Source of the DNA: Candidatus Nitrosopumilus sp. | GTDB taxonomy: Archaea > Thermoproteota > Nitrososphaeria > Nitrososphaerales > Nitrosopumilaceae | Assembly (NCBI GenBank): GCA_025699075.1 | Contig: JAILWG010000002.1 | Coordinates: 182,048 to 246,047 of the forward strand | Direction of reading: 5' to 3' | Length of the DNA stretch: 64,000 nt | Shown: piece after piece, positions 16,388 to 24,023 of the stretch | Position numbering within the stretch: position 1 is the first letter of the stretch | Layout: each line of letters starts with the position of its first letter | Position numbers and translations under genes: made by a program | The notes under the pieces: model-generated | Databases searched by the model: none | Told to the model about the DNA's origin: nothing | The model's input: only the letters and a program-made list of their open reading frames with translations

Positions 16388-18001
16388 ATGAAAAGTACAC
16401 AACTTCTAAGCGTTGTTTTTTCGCTGATTATGTTTACTGGCGTTACTGCTGGGAACGCAGCATTTGCTGAATCAGACGATATTGACGAAATTCTAGAAGA
16501 CTTTTGTGCAATGACTCTTGATGAGAGAAGCGCTACTCTTTCAAAATACGGTCTAGATGATTATGCAGAAAAACTTGCAATCATCTGTGATTTTGAAGAT
16601 GAGAAAGAACGTGAAGACTCCCTTGAAGATGTCATTGATGAAATTCAACTAGAATACGATGAAACATATGACGAATCTGATGACATTATCGAAGATTTTG
16701 AAGACTGTGTTGAAGCTGGATATCCTGTAATGGAGTCATTTCCAGAACAATGTATGACCGATGACGGTCAGACTTTTACAAACACAGATGACGATTCAGA
16801 CGTAGACGATGACAGACATGAAGATGACGATTTTGAACTTGATGACTTGCTTGATAGATACTGTGAACTAGATGACGAAGAGAAACGTCAACTACTAGCA
16901 GATCATCCAAGACTTGCACCATTCAATGAAAGACTCGCAAACTATTGTGACTTGTCTGAAGATGAACAGGATGCAATTGATGAATTGATCAAAGAAAATG
17001 GAGATAAAATCCGTAAGGAACTCCGAATCTATTCAGATGAGTATTCAAACAAGGGTCATGGAAATCTCAGAGATCGTTTAGTAATGTTTTGTGATCTCAC
17101 TGCAGAAGAACGAGCAGAAAAACTAGCAATGAACGATTATCTTCCTGATGATCTAAGAGCAGACCATCTAAGATATTGTGAAATGTCTGAGGATGAACAA
17201 GATTCTTTCAGAGACAGAATCAATAAACTTCATGATTCCATGCAAGATATGCCTGATCAAAAACATTCAGAATATGATAGATTCTGCAAACTAACTGATG
17301 CAGAACTTGCAGCCAGTACATTTGATGCAGAGTTTGTTGAAAAGGCATCTAAATGGTGTGAAATGACACCTGAAGAACGAAAAGACTACAAAAAAGAACA
17401 TCGTGACAACAAGATGCATGACTTTGATAACATGTCAGATATGGCAAAAGACAGAATGTCTGATGTCGCAAAAGACAAACATCGTGAACTCAAAGAAAAA
17501 TTCTCTGACAAGTCTGACCGTTTGCATGCCATGATCATGGACAAGCGCGACATCTCTGATGAAAGAGCAGACGAAATCAGAAAGAAATTTGAATCAAAGT
17601 TTGGAGATGAATCTGAGAAGAAAAGAACTGAAATCAAGATGAAGTACAAAGATCATATGTTGAAGATGAAGTTCAAAATGTCTGATGAACGTAAATCTGA
17701 TGTTCATGAAAGATTAGCAGAGATGAAAGCCTACAAGGCAGAACTCCGCGAAAAATCATCTCAATTGACTGATGAGGAAAAACAACAACTTAGAGAAGAA
17801 TTCATTGAAAGAGCAAAAGACATGCAACTAGCATGGATTTCCCCACGTACGCAAATTACTGCAGGAGTTGATCCCGCAGAAGTAGAGTGTCGTGAAGGAT
17901 ACAGCCTTGTAATGAAAGCATCTAACGGAGTAGCAATGTGTCTAAAGGCAGACTCTGCTCTTAAGATGATAGATAGAGGAATTGTAGTTCCTGCTAACTA
18001 A
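16388..18001 (+). CDS. Large secreted, highly charged acidic helical protein
   Basis: 537 residues. The signal peptide is residues 1-27 (ends NAAFAE). The mature part is dominated by Asp, Glu, Lys and Arg. Five to six repeats of a helical unit carry a conserved core of the type 'FC-x-L-T/DEER...L' (DFCAMTLDERSATL, RYCELDDEEKRQLL, NYCDLSEDEQDAI, MFCDLTAEERAEKL, RYCEMSEDEQDSF, WCEMTPEERKDY). A Cys module DCVEAGYPVMESFPEQCMTDDG sits near residue 115, and a second half is coiled coil rich in Met, Asp and Lys. The C-terminal part (PAEVECREGYSLVMKASNGVAMCLKADSALKMIDRG) has two cysteines and is a recurring thaumarchaeal tail. Function unknown; a metal- or calcium-binding envelope component is one possibility. 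Confidence 0.75.
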   Translation: MKSTQLLSVVFSLIMFTGVTAGNAAFAESDDIDEILEDFCAMTLDERSATLSKYGLDDYAEKLAIICDFEDEKEREDSLEDVIDEIQLEYDETYDESDDIIEDFEDCVEAGYPVMESFPEQCMTDDGQTFTNTDDDSDVDDDRHEDDDFELDDLLDRYCELDDEEKRQLLADHPRLAPFNERLANYCDLSEDEQDAIDELIKENGDKIRKELRIYSDEYSNKGHGNLRDRLVMFCDLTAEERAEKLAMNDYLPDDLRADHLRYCEMSEDEQDSFRDRINKLHDSMQDMPDQKHSEYDRFCKLTDAELAASTFDAEFVEKASKWCEMTPEERKDYKKEHRDNKMHDFDNMSDMAKDRMSDVAKDKHRELKEKFSDKSDRLHAMIMDKRDISDERADEIRKKFESKFGDESEKKRTEIKMKYKDHMLKMKFKMSDERKSDVHERLAEMKAYKAELREKSSQLTDEEKQQLREEFIERAKDMQLAWISPRTQITAGVDPAEVECREGYSLVMKASNGVAMCLKADSALKMIDRGIVVPAN

Positions 18002-18025
18002 TTCTTTTTTTATTTTTATTTTTTA
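18002..18025 (+). terminator. Oligo-T terminator
   Basis: Runs of T (TTCTTTTTTTATTTTTATTTTTT) immediately follow the stop of the secreted acidic protein, as expected for archaeal intrinsic termination. Confidence 0.5.
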
Positions 18026-18133
18026 GAATAAATGATTTGAGATACAAGCGCACAATTTTTTACATTTAAAAAAATGGCATAGTTTGGCATAGTTACAGAA
18101 AGAACTAAATCAATTCTATTCCAATATCTACTA

Positions 18134-18403
18134 TTGAATCCTGAAATTGAAAGAAAAATTCAATCTATAATTCTAGAGACATTCCAAGACGTGGAATCAG
18201 AATGGGTTAGTTATTTCCAACACAAGGCAGATCAGTTGCATCTGGACAAGAAATCGTTTTTCATAGGCATGATGTATCCGAAAATCACAAAAAATCTTGA
18301 AGAAAACAACATCCACATTCGAATAAAGTCTGATTCTTGGGGAGATCATGAAAATGAGAAAATCAACTCAATGATTAATCATCTTTATGAGAAATACGTC
18401 TAA
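18134..18403 (+). CDS. Hypothetical protein (89 aa)
   Basis: 89 residues from a TTG at 18134; the frame is open for about 17 more codons upstream but offers no better start. The sequence (IERKIQSIILETFQDVESEWVSYFQHKADQLHLDKKSFFIGMMYPKI...) is alpha-helical and soluble, with a C-terminal helix INSMINHLYEKYV. I do not recognise a family. It precedes the AIM24-like gene by 42 bp in the same direction. Confidence 0.55.
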   Translation: MNPEIERKIQSIILETFQDVESEWVSYFQHKADQLHLDKKSFFIGMMYPKITKNLEENNIHIRIKSDSWGDHENEKINSMINHLYEKYV

Positions 18404-18445
18404 TTTTGAAAAACTCTTAATTTCTAGTATTGAAAAAATCACTCA

Positions 18446-19120
18446 TTGCAATATGAAATTCTAAAAAACCCGATGGGACTAATAGAGTTCACTTTAAACA
18501 AAGGTGAAAAGGTAACAGCAGAAGCTGCTGCCATGGTATACATCAGAGGAGAAACGACTACTGAGACCAGAATGAGAAAGGGCGGTTTTCTAAAATCCCT
18601 TAAAGCAGCAGCTCTTGGTGGAGAATCATTTTTCGTAAACGAGTTTGTAGCACAAGAAGATAGCTGTAAACTGGGACTGACAGGAAATATGCTTGGAGAC
18701 ATTGAGGTAATCAATATAGATGAAGAATTCATTATTCAGTCCGGCGCATTTGTGGGCTCCACTGGAGATTTGACTCTTGATACTCAATGGCAGGGGTTCA
18801 CAAAAGGAATCTTTGGAACTAACATGTTCATGCTAAAAACTATAGGCAAAGGCGATATCTTTGTCAATGCATGGGGTGGAATTTTAGAAACAAAACTAAA
18901 TCCTGGAGAAAAAATGACCATTGATAACTACCAGCTAGTAGCACTTAGCTCCACTGCAAGCTATAGAGTTGTAAAGCATGGCAGTTACAAGACAACACTA
19001 TTTGGAGGAGAGGCACTTGTCATGGAAATTACTGGACCAGGAACTGTGTACATCCAAACAAAGAATGTCATGGAGTTTGTTAGAGCTATAATTCCGTATT
19101 TACCCAAGAGACGCAACTAG
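18446..19120 (+). CDS. AIM24 / TIGR00266-family protein
   Basis: 224 residues starting at a TTG (MQYEILKNPMGLIEFTLNKGEKVTAEAAAMVYIRGE). The stretches MRKGGFLKSLKAAALGGESFFVNEF, LGDIEVINIDEE and GPGTVYIQTKN are typical of the TIGR00266/AIM24 family, a Gly-rich beta-barrel fold. The biochemical role is not established in prokaryotes; the mitochondrial homolog affects inner-membrane organisation. The length is normal for the family. Its 3' end overlaps the convergent small gene by 21 bp. Confidence 0.88.
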   Translation: MQYEILKNPMGLIEFTLNKGEKVTAEAAAMVYIRGETTTETRMRKGGFLKSLKAAALGGESFFVNEFVAQEDSCKLGLTGNMLGDIEVINIDEEFIIQSGAFVGSTGDLTLDTQWQGFTKGIFGTNMFMLKTIGKGDIFVNAWGGILETKLNPGEKMTIDNYQLVALSSTASYRVVKHGSYKTTLFGGEALVMEITGPGTVYIQTKNVMEFVRAIIPYLPKRRN

Positions 19121-19348
19121 TTTTTCTAAAGTTTGTTCATATTTTTTAAACTCATCAATCTCCTCTAGTTTCATAATTTTCAAGAGGTTAACAACCTCTT
19201 CTCTTAGTTTGACAAGCCTTCTTTGTGACTGATCATACTCTTTTTCTTGCTTGTTTTCCCATTCATCTAGCCTTTTCTTAAAGAAATCAATGCGACCAAG
19301 CTTGTAGTCAATTTCACCCATCAAAATTTTAACTGATTCTGATTTCAT
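19100..19348 (-). CDS. Small coiled-coil protein (82 aa)
   Basis: 82 residues, almost entirely charged helix (YKLGRIDFFKKRLDEWENKQEKEYDQSQRRLVKLREEVVNLL), so it very likely forms a coiled coil. The start ATG overlaps the stop of the upstream 65-residue gene by 4 bp (ATGA), indicating translational coupling. Function unknown; the pair may act as one complex. Confidence 0.6.
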   Translation of the reverse strand: MKSESVKILMGEIDYKLGRIDFFKKRLDEWENKQEKEYDQSQRRLVKLREEVVNLLKIMKLEEIDEFKKYEQTLEKLVASLG

Positions 19349-19542
19349 TCCATTCCTTTCTCCAACTTTATTTTTGCAATGACATCCTTGACTAATTCTT
19401 CATCTTTTGTAACCAGTTCTTGTAGTTTTTCCTTGTATTGCTGATTGCCCCACTTGTCTTGGGCAAACATATCTTTTACTAGGTTTACAATCTCTGACTT
19501 GTTTCTTTGATGGTCCCGCCTTGCAATTTCAGAGCCTTCCAT
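19345..19542 (-). CDS. Small hypothetical protein (65 aa), coupled to coiled-coil gene
   Basis: 65 residues (MEGSEIARRDHQRNKSEIVNLVKDMFAQ...KEKLQELVTKDEELVKDVIAKIKLEKGME), helical and highly charged. It overlaps the downstream gene by 4 bp. No family recognised. Confidence 0.6.
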   Translation of the reverse strand: MEGSEIARRDHQRNKSEIVNLVKDMFAQDKWGNQQYKEKLQELVTKDEELVKDVIAKIKLEKGME

Positions 19543-19683
19543 GGATTTACTTAATTGATTTTGGACTTAAAGATATTGGGTTTAGGATCTAAAACCTCTG
19601 AAAAAAGTGTTTAAAATAATACTTCTTTTGTGTATTTTTGTTAATTTATCCTGTAGAAATCCATGTAAAACATTGCCTGAATA

Positions 19684-19764
19684 ATGGCAGCAAAGAAAAA
19701 AGCAGCAGCTAAAACAACAGCAAAACCAAAAGCTAAAACAACTAAAAAGGCTTCAAAAAAATAA
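19684..19764 (+). CDS. Lys/Ala-rich basic micropeptide (26 aa)
   Basis: ATG at 19684 encodes MAAKKKAAAKTTAKPKAKTT followed by KKASKK: 11 Lys, no acidic residue, composed only of Met, Ala, Lys, Thr, Pro and Ser. The composition resembles histone H1 or bacterial H1-like tails and ribosomal-protein extensions, so nucleic-acid binding is likely; this is inference. A TATA-like TTTAAAATA lies near 19610 and a strong stem-loop terminator overlaps the stop codon, so this is a compact, separately transcribed unit. Confidence 0.6.
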   Translation: MAAKKKAAAKTTAKPKAKTTKKASKK

Positions 19765-19789
19765 TCTTTTGAAGCTTCTTTTTTTATTT
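19750..19789 (+). terminator. Stem-loop plus T-tract terminator of basic micropeptide gene
   Basis: Perfect 9-bp inverted repeat GCTTCAAAA (19750-19758) / TTTTGAAGC (19767-19775) followed by TTCTTTTTTTATTT. The left arm overlaps the last codons and the loop contains the stop codon. Confidence 0.65.
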
Positions 19790-19905
19790 ACTTATTTTCA
19801 ATGCCCTGACTATTTTTTCTAAATCTGTTCCTTTCATTTGCGTACCTAAAAAAAGAATGAATCATTCACATTGTTTAAATCCAAGAATTTCAACACCCAT
19901 TTGCC

Positions 19906-19992
19906 ATGAGCTATAATCGTGAAGCACAAGATGAATACGATGATTTCGATGATGACATCGATTCGGAATCTGACTATGATTTTGAGGATTAA
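19906..19992 (+). CDS. Asp/Glu-rich acidic micropeptide (28 aa)
   Basis: ATG at 19906 encodes MSYNREAQDEYDDFDDDIDS followed by ESDYDFED, with 15 acidic and only one basic residue. TTTAAAT (about 19875) lies about 25 bp upstream of the start, fitting a leaderless transcript, and a 7-bp stem-loop terminator begins in the last codons. Its charge is opposite to that of the neighbouring micropeptide at 19684. Function unknown. Confidence 0.55.
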   Translation: MSYNREAQDEYDDFDDDIDSESDYDFED

Positions 19993-20015
19993 CAAATCCT
20001 CGCTTTTTTCTTTTA
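19984..20015 (+). terminator. Stem-loop plus T-tract terminator of acidic micropeptide gene
   Basis: GAGGATT (19984-19990) pairs with AATCCTC (19995-20001) around a 4-nt loop, followed by GCTTTTTTCTTTT. Confidence 0.65.
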
Positions 20016-20042
20016 GAATTTTGAAATAACAGAGTTTAGAAA

Positions 20043-20510
20043 ATGAATGTGGATTCTTGTACTTTGCAGTCAGTTGATTCACCCTTTGGTCAAGAAAATT
20101 TTTTGCTGCATTCTAATTTTTTAGATGTAACACAAACAGTGCAAAAATTAACTAGTCCAAGACCTGAATATCAATTTTGCAGGAAAATTTTGAACTTAGA
20201 TTCATCAATACGATTTGTAGGAATATTATGTAAATGTGGAAGACTCAAGGCGTATGACAGAAAAAAAGGCATGATTCCACAGCTAACTGTGCCTGAAACT
20301 AAGCTTTTGCATCGTGAAGCATTACTAAAGTCCAAAATGAACCATGTGTTTGATAAAAAATTGGGCAAGACAAACTGGTCTGTAGAGTCACGAGATAATG
20401 TAAAATGGATTACAGTAAATCATGACAAAGATCTCATATTGTTATCCACTGAGACTTCATCAAACCATGACATGATAGTGGAAAACATACTCTCAATGCT
20501 TGAAATTTAG
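20043..20510 (+). CDS. Thaumarchaeal paralog-family protein A (155 aa)
   Basis: 155 residues. From about residue 45 (CRKILNLDSSIRFVGILCKCGRLKAYDRKKGM) it parallels the 120-residue protein at 24024 (CDLLLREPEIRFAGFLDMMGNLVEGSFSDGI), including a later WITVNHDKDLILLSTE versus VTLTFLYGDKVLFISAE strand pair. The strand-turn-strand 'IRF-x-G-x2-x3-G-L' pattern recalls roadblock/LC7-like small-molecule-binding folds, but I cannot prove it. This copy has an extra N-terminal 40 residues. Function unknown; possibly lineage-expanded. Confidence 0.65.
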   Translation: MNVDSCTLQSVDSPFGQENFLLHSNFLDVTQTVQKLTSPRPEYQFCRKILNLDSSIRFVGILCKCGRLKAYDRKKGMIPQLTVPETKLLHREALLKSKMNHVFDKKLGKTNWSVESRDNVKWITVNHDKDLILLSTETSSNHDMIVENILSMLEI

Positions 20511-20612
20511 AATTTGATTTTCATTAATAGAATTTTAGATGATGTAAATTGATTACAAATTAAATGAAATATTTGATAATTAAATCAAACCGACAATTTA
20601 CAAACATTGTTT

Positions 20613-20810
20613 TTAACTGCTACCAAAAAATTGAAAGATCTGTCTTCTTTGATATATTGATACTGAAACCAAGATTGCCAACCCAATAACCAGGCTGATT
20701 TCTTCAGAAATGAATTTAGCTGAAACCTCCCATATTCCACGCCAAAACAAAACCAATCCAACTCCTGTTAGTAAAAGAAGGAATGTGCGTTTTGTAAAAA
20801 TGCTTTGCAA
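20613..20810 (-). CDS. Small two-helix membrane protein (65 aa)
   Basis: 65 residues with two hydrophobic helices (FLLLLTGVGLVLFWRGIW and ISLVIGLAILVSVSIY) separated by a short polar segment, and a basic turn YQRRQIFQFF. No family recognised. Confidence 0.55.
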   Translation of the reverse strand: MQSIFTKRTFLLLLTGVGLVLFWRGIWEVSAKFISEEISLVIGLAILVSVSIYQRRQIFQFFGSS

Positions 20811-20889
20811 TTTATTTTACAGTGATATTATGAATTACAGATTTATGTATCTTTTTCAAGAATGATTAACTCTGTCTTTAGGAGTTAAT

Positions 20890-21081
20890 CTAATAATTAA
20901 TGAATACTTTGGAGTTTGACACTGTCATCATCTCGACAGTTTCAACTGACATGTTATCTTTTTTTGCAACCTCTAATATTTCATCATAATGCTCTTCTTT
21001 CAAATGTTTTAGGAATTCCTTTTCTTCAATATCATTACGTTTGTAATCACATTCCGGAAAGGCACAGTTGAAATTCGACAT
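20890..21081 (-). CDS. Small C2H2-like zinc-finger / DUF1059-like protein (63 aa)
   Basis: 63 residues starting MSNFNCAFPECDYKRNDIEE with C-x4-C followed by FLKHLKEEHYDEI (H-x5-H). This is the layout of small thaumarchaeal C2H2-like metal-binding proteins and parallels the DUF1059-type protein at 53996 (C-x6-C...HTDEEH). The likely role is metal binding. Part of a local run of small Cys/His-rich genes. Confidence 0.6.
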   Translation of the reverse strand: MSNFNCAFPECDYKRNDIEEKEFLKHLKEEHYDEILEVAKKDNMSVETVEMMTVSNSKVFINY

Positions 21082-21120
21082 CTATTCACCAAACAATGCA
21101 ATCTTTAGCATATTAGAGTA

Positions 21121-21231
21121 TCAGAGGAATGGATTTTTGATAAAGCCGTTTGCTAGGAGAACAATCAATCCTACAGCAGTACTGCCACCGATAATAATTC
21201 CTAATAGAACTATTGCATCTTGTTTATCCAT
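21121..21231 (-). CDS. Single-pass membrane micropeptide (36 aa)
   Basis: ATG at 21231 encodes 36 residues: MDKQDAIVLLGIIIGGSTAV, then GLIVLLANGFIKNPFL. One transmembrane helix fills most of it. No family recognised; such short TM peptides accompany several genes in this region (24886, 28794). Confidence 0.5.
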   Translation of the reverse strand: MDKQDAIVLLGIIIGGSTAVGLIVLLANGFIKNPFL

Positions 21232-21322
21232 TTAGAAAAATTCAATAATTTTTGATTTATGTATTTTCTGCTAGATTTAAGACTATTCTACTCAAAAAAT
21301 TCTAAGTTTGCTAGAATCTGTT

Positions 21323-21463
21323 TTAATACCCTTCTTCATCCAAATCTGGCTCTGCATTAATTTTCTCAAAAGTCATCTCCTTTTTTTGACAAGACTCACA
21401 TTTTTCCACCATGCCAAACTCATTTCTATAATGACCTTTTCCATCACATCTAAAACAATTCAA
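21323..21463 (-). CDS. Small zinc-finger protein, DnaJ-zinc-like (46 aa)
   Basis: A TTG at 21463 opens a 46-residue frame with NCFRCDGKGHYRNEFGMVEKC then ESCQKKEM: two CxxC pairs, the first as CxxCDGKGH, a pattern like DnaJ/RING-type zinc knuckles. The acidic tail ends DLDEEGY. The start is weakly supported because only TTG is available, but the Cys spacing is convincing. Likely a zinc-binding adaptor. Confidence 0.5.
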   Translation of the reverse strand: MNCFRCDGKGHYRNEFGMVEKCESCQKKEMTFEKINAEPDLDEEGY

Positions 21464-21555
21464 TCTACTCTAATAAACTCAGATGAGAATTAAGGTTTCC
21501 TAAGAATCCCGACTTCAGAAAATTCTCACAATGCATCAATTAGCGACTATGCTTC

Positions 21556-22395
21556 TTATGATTCACAACCGATCCCGTCTTTGTCACTATCAAATCTGTG
21601 AGGATCCGGCTGCAACACTGTAAATCTTTTCTGCGTAATGTCTCCACAATCCAAGTCTGGCGGACTGACTGGAATACAAAAATCAGGATATGATGGGTCG
21701 CACTCACCTGATGTTTCTACAAACTGTGGCTCTGTATATTGCAAATTGCATCCGAATCTTTGAGCCCATGAAGAATCTGAAAACTCACTGACGTCACAAA
21801 ATTCTGTGGAAATTTGAGCATGACCGTTATACAGCAATGCCGAGTTTAACGATTTTCCTCCGCAGAAAACATTTGCAAGCAATCTCTCATACTTGTCATA
21901 TGGCTGCAAATCATCTTGATCAATTGTAACATGACTTCCCACTGGACACATCTGAGCAGTAAATGCAGTAGCCTCTAAAAATCCTGATTCATCCTTTTCT
22001 GGAGTATCGACTAGTGATAATCTGATTTTGTAATTTGTGGTGTAAATTGTATCCCCGTCAATTATTTCTGTAATTAACTGTGAAATACATTTGGCTTTTC
22101 CAATACATCTATGAGAATCAAAATCTTGATTGGATTGAATTGGCTCATTATTGTAAATACTTCCAAATTGCTCTTCTCCCCATTCCTTAGCTGCAAGGCT
22201 AGTCTTCTCACCTGTAACCAAGTCGGTTCCCGTCTGTGATTGATAAACCAAGCTTGCTGCAATAAACAAAACAAAGGGTACAACAATCAATGCTGCGATT
22301 ATTACGGGCCTCATGATATTTTTCCCAAAAGTATGAACATAAGCATTACGTAATTTGGAAGATGAAGGTTTTTCGTTCCGTATGGAATTTACCAA
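21556..22395 (-). CDS. Membrane-anchored thermonuclease-like protein with Excalibur-type C-terminus
   Basis: 279 residues. One N-terminal TM helix (IIAALIVVPFVLFIAASLVY, residues about 32-52) would export the rest. Residues about 90-200 are staphylococcal-nuclease-like: IIDGDTIYTTNYKIRLSLVDTPE gives the catalytic Arg and Asp/Glu region, YDKYERLLANVFCGGKSLN the second Arg strand. The C-terminus (DLDCGDITQKRF...DSDKDGIGCES) is an Excalibur-like calcium-binding motif with the D-x-D-x-D-G-x-G-C core. The likely role is extracellular nuclease or DNA scavenging. Extra cysteines suggest disulfides outside the cell. Confidence 0.85.
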   Translation of the reverse strand: MVNSIRNEKPSSSKLRNAYVHTFGKNIMRPVIIAALIVVPFVLFIAASLVYQSQTGTDLVTGEKTSLAAKEWGEEQFGSIYNNEPIQSNQDFDSHRCIGKAKCISQLITEIIDGDTIYTTNYKIRLSLVDTPEKDESGFLEATAFTAQMCPVGSHVTIDQDDLQPYDKYERLLANVFCGGKSLNSALLYNGHAQISTEFCDVSEFSDSSWAQRFGCNLQYTEPQFVETSGECDPSYPDFCIPVSPPDLDCGDITQKRFTVLQPDPHRFDSDKDGIGCES

Positions 22396-22505
22396 CTAGG
22401 TTATACCTACAAACCTTGTAACGGCAAATTGCAGATAAAATCCCAGAATATAAGCATCTCGAATAACTCGTCTTGGTAAATTTTCTATCAGTAGTATTTT
22501 GAAGG

Positions 22506-22685
22506 TTAGCAGTCAAAATCATCATGGTCGGTTGGATTTTCTTCTATCCCGAAATGCCTTAGGATGGCGCTTCTTGTCATAATGGTGTTGTACAATTTTT
22601 TGATATATCGATATGTGTGTTCATTAGTTACAACATGCCTGAATGCTTTCCTACTTGCAAAATTTGAGCATGATATGTTTTCAGA
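22506..22685 (-). other. Coding-like open frame without a clear start in the 22396-22724 gap
   Basis: A 59-codon minus-strand frame ending at 22506 reads like protein (HTYRYIKKLYNTIMTRS, AILRHFGIEENPTDHDDFDC), but the only usable starts are internal (TTG at 22595, ATG at 22580). It may be a 5'-truncated gene remnant or a real gene with an unusual start. The rest of the 329-bp gap has no other frame. Confidence 0.3.
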
Positions 22686-22724
22686 TTATGTCTACTTTAT
22701 CTATGATGAAACGCCTAATACAAT

Positions 22725-22847
22725 ATGATAACAAAAGAACAAAAATTAGAAATCTTTGAAAATATATTTTCAAGACTAAGAAAAAAACTGGTTGACTCAA
22801 AAAATGAACAACTTTCTGAAAAGTTTAGAAGACTTCCGTTAGAGTAG
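22725..22847 (+). CDS. Small basic helical peptide (40 aa)
   Basis: ATG at 22725 encodes MITKEQKLEIFENIFSRLRK then KLVDSKNEQLSEKFRRLPLE, 40 residues, amphipathic and basic. It lies 52 bp before the small membrane protein gene at 22900 in the same direction. Unknown function. Confidence 0.45.
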   Translation: MITKEQKLEIFENIFSRLRKKLVDSKNEQLSEKFRRLPLE

Positions 22848-22899
22848 AGTGTAAAATCCAATGTTATACTCCATATAGGGGAAATTCCTGTTTGGATGT

Positions 22900-23139
22900 A
22901 TGATTAGTGGAGCTCCAAAATACATCATGATTGCATTTTTTGCATTGGGTGTATTGTTTGTTGGATTTTCATTTTGGGCCCTATATCTTACTGATATTCC
23001 GCAAGAACAATTTCTAGAAGATCCTAGGTTTGAAGAAGAGTATGTGAAATACTATGAATGGAATATTCTGTTCGGTTCTGTATTGATTGGAATTGGTTGG
23101 ATTATCGCATTTCTGGGCCGTAAAATGTCACGCAGATAA
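22900..23139 (+). CDS. Two-helix membrane protein (79 aa)
   Basis: 79 residues, ATG at 22900. TM helix 1 is about residues 8-30 (IMIAFFALGVLFVGFSFWAL) and helix 2 about 53-72 (ILFGSVLIGIGWIIAFLG). The intervening loop is acidic (FLEDPRFEEEYVKYYEW). No family recognised. Confidence 0.6.
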   Translation: MISGAPKYIMIAFFALGVLFVGFSFWALYLTDIPQEQFLEDPRFEEEYVKYYEWNILFGSVLIGIGWIIAFLGRKMSRR

Positions 23140-23207
23140 AGCAACAAAATTAGTTTTATCAAATTTTTTTACAATAATTTTAAATTTTGATATGTTGGAG
23201 AATCATG

Positions 23208-23297
23208 TCATGAATTACTGTTGATATCAGTTCCACAATGAACGCAGAAATATGAGCCATTTGGGGTCCACTTGTGCTTACATTCTGACTCAGTCAT
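23208..23297 (-). CDS. Zinc-ribbon micropeptide (29 aa)
   Basis: ATG at 23297 encodes MTESECKHKWTPNGSYFCVH then CGTDINSNS. One C-x-H pair and one C-x2-C pair (CVHC) give a four-ligand zinc site in 29 residues. A typical thaumarchaeal mini zinc ribbon by appearance; partner unknown. Confidence 0.5.
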   Translation of the reverse strand: MTESECKHKWTPNGSYFCVHCGTDINSNS

Positions 23298-23422
23298 ATG
23301 CTATTCCTTTGAGAATTTTGTAATAACTACCGATATGTGTGAAAAATATACACAGTTAATTGAAAAAAGTTAATCTCATTATAGTCTAGAATTCTAAATG
23401 TGGATTCTATCATATATTCACA

Positions 23423-23791
23423 TCAATGAGTTGAATTGTAATCATCAGATATCTGCAACTCCTCTTTTGTAAGTGCTGGAACTCCAACCCTGTGTATTGG
23501 AATCATTCCATGACTGACAAGAAGTTTGCGATACTGCTGAAAATATCTTCCCAATTCTTGTTTCAAAAATAAAGCATGCTCCTCAAACTGTCGAGATTCA
23601 GTAATTTGAAGTTCGTTTCTTAACCTTTGAGATTTGTTTTCAACTTCATTGATGTTTTTCTGTCTTCTTTTGAATCCCGTCACAATAAAATTTTCAAATA
23701 CCATCAGAACATTCCTCCTAAGTGCAGTATGACAATATCGTATGAAACTATTTTGATGATTTTCAAATGTAAATTCTAGAGTATAATCCAA
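23423..23791 (-). CDS. Hypothetical helical protein (122 aa)
   Basis: 122 residues from a TTG at 23791. It is helical, with a coiled-coil centre (KNINEVENKSQRLRNELQITESRQFEEHALFLKQELGRYFQQY in overlapping parts) and a short C-terminus with HRVGVPALTKEELQ. It starts 3 bp after the stop of a Cys-rich micropeptide gene on the same strand, so the two are probably one operon. No family recognised. Confidence 0.5.
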   Translation of the reverse strand: MDYTLEFTFENHQNSFIRYCHTALRRNVLMVFENFIVTGFKRRQKNINEVENKSQRLRNELQITESRQFEEHALFLKQELGRYFQQYRKLLVSHGMIPIHRVGVPALTKEELQISDDYNSTH

Positions 23792-23794
23792 CTG

Positions 23795-23920
23795 TCATTT
23801 ATGACAATCACAAGAGCAACTACTTGGAACACATCTATGATTAATACAATCTTTACATCCCTTACTTCTACCACTCTTCACCCTTAACCATTCTTTATCC
23901 AATTCACAGAAACCTTTCAA
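23795..23920 (-). CDS. Cys-rich micropeptide (41 aa)
   Basis: A TTG at 23920 opens a 41-residue frame ending GCKDCINHRC then VPSSCSCDCHK. Seven Cys and two His are packed in the last 25 residues, a strong sign of metal binding. It is followed at 3 bp by the 122-residue gene. Confidence 0.45.
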   Translation of the reverse strand: MKGFCELDKEWLRVKSGRSKGCKDCINHRCVPSSCSCDCHK

Positions 23921-24023
23921 TTCTAAATTTATAGTGAACTTAAGCCTATTGCAGTAAATATTGTATGTTCGATCTTGACAATTTAGTAATGGTTTTTATC
24001 AATAGATTTCTAACCCATAAAGA

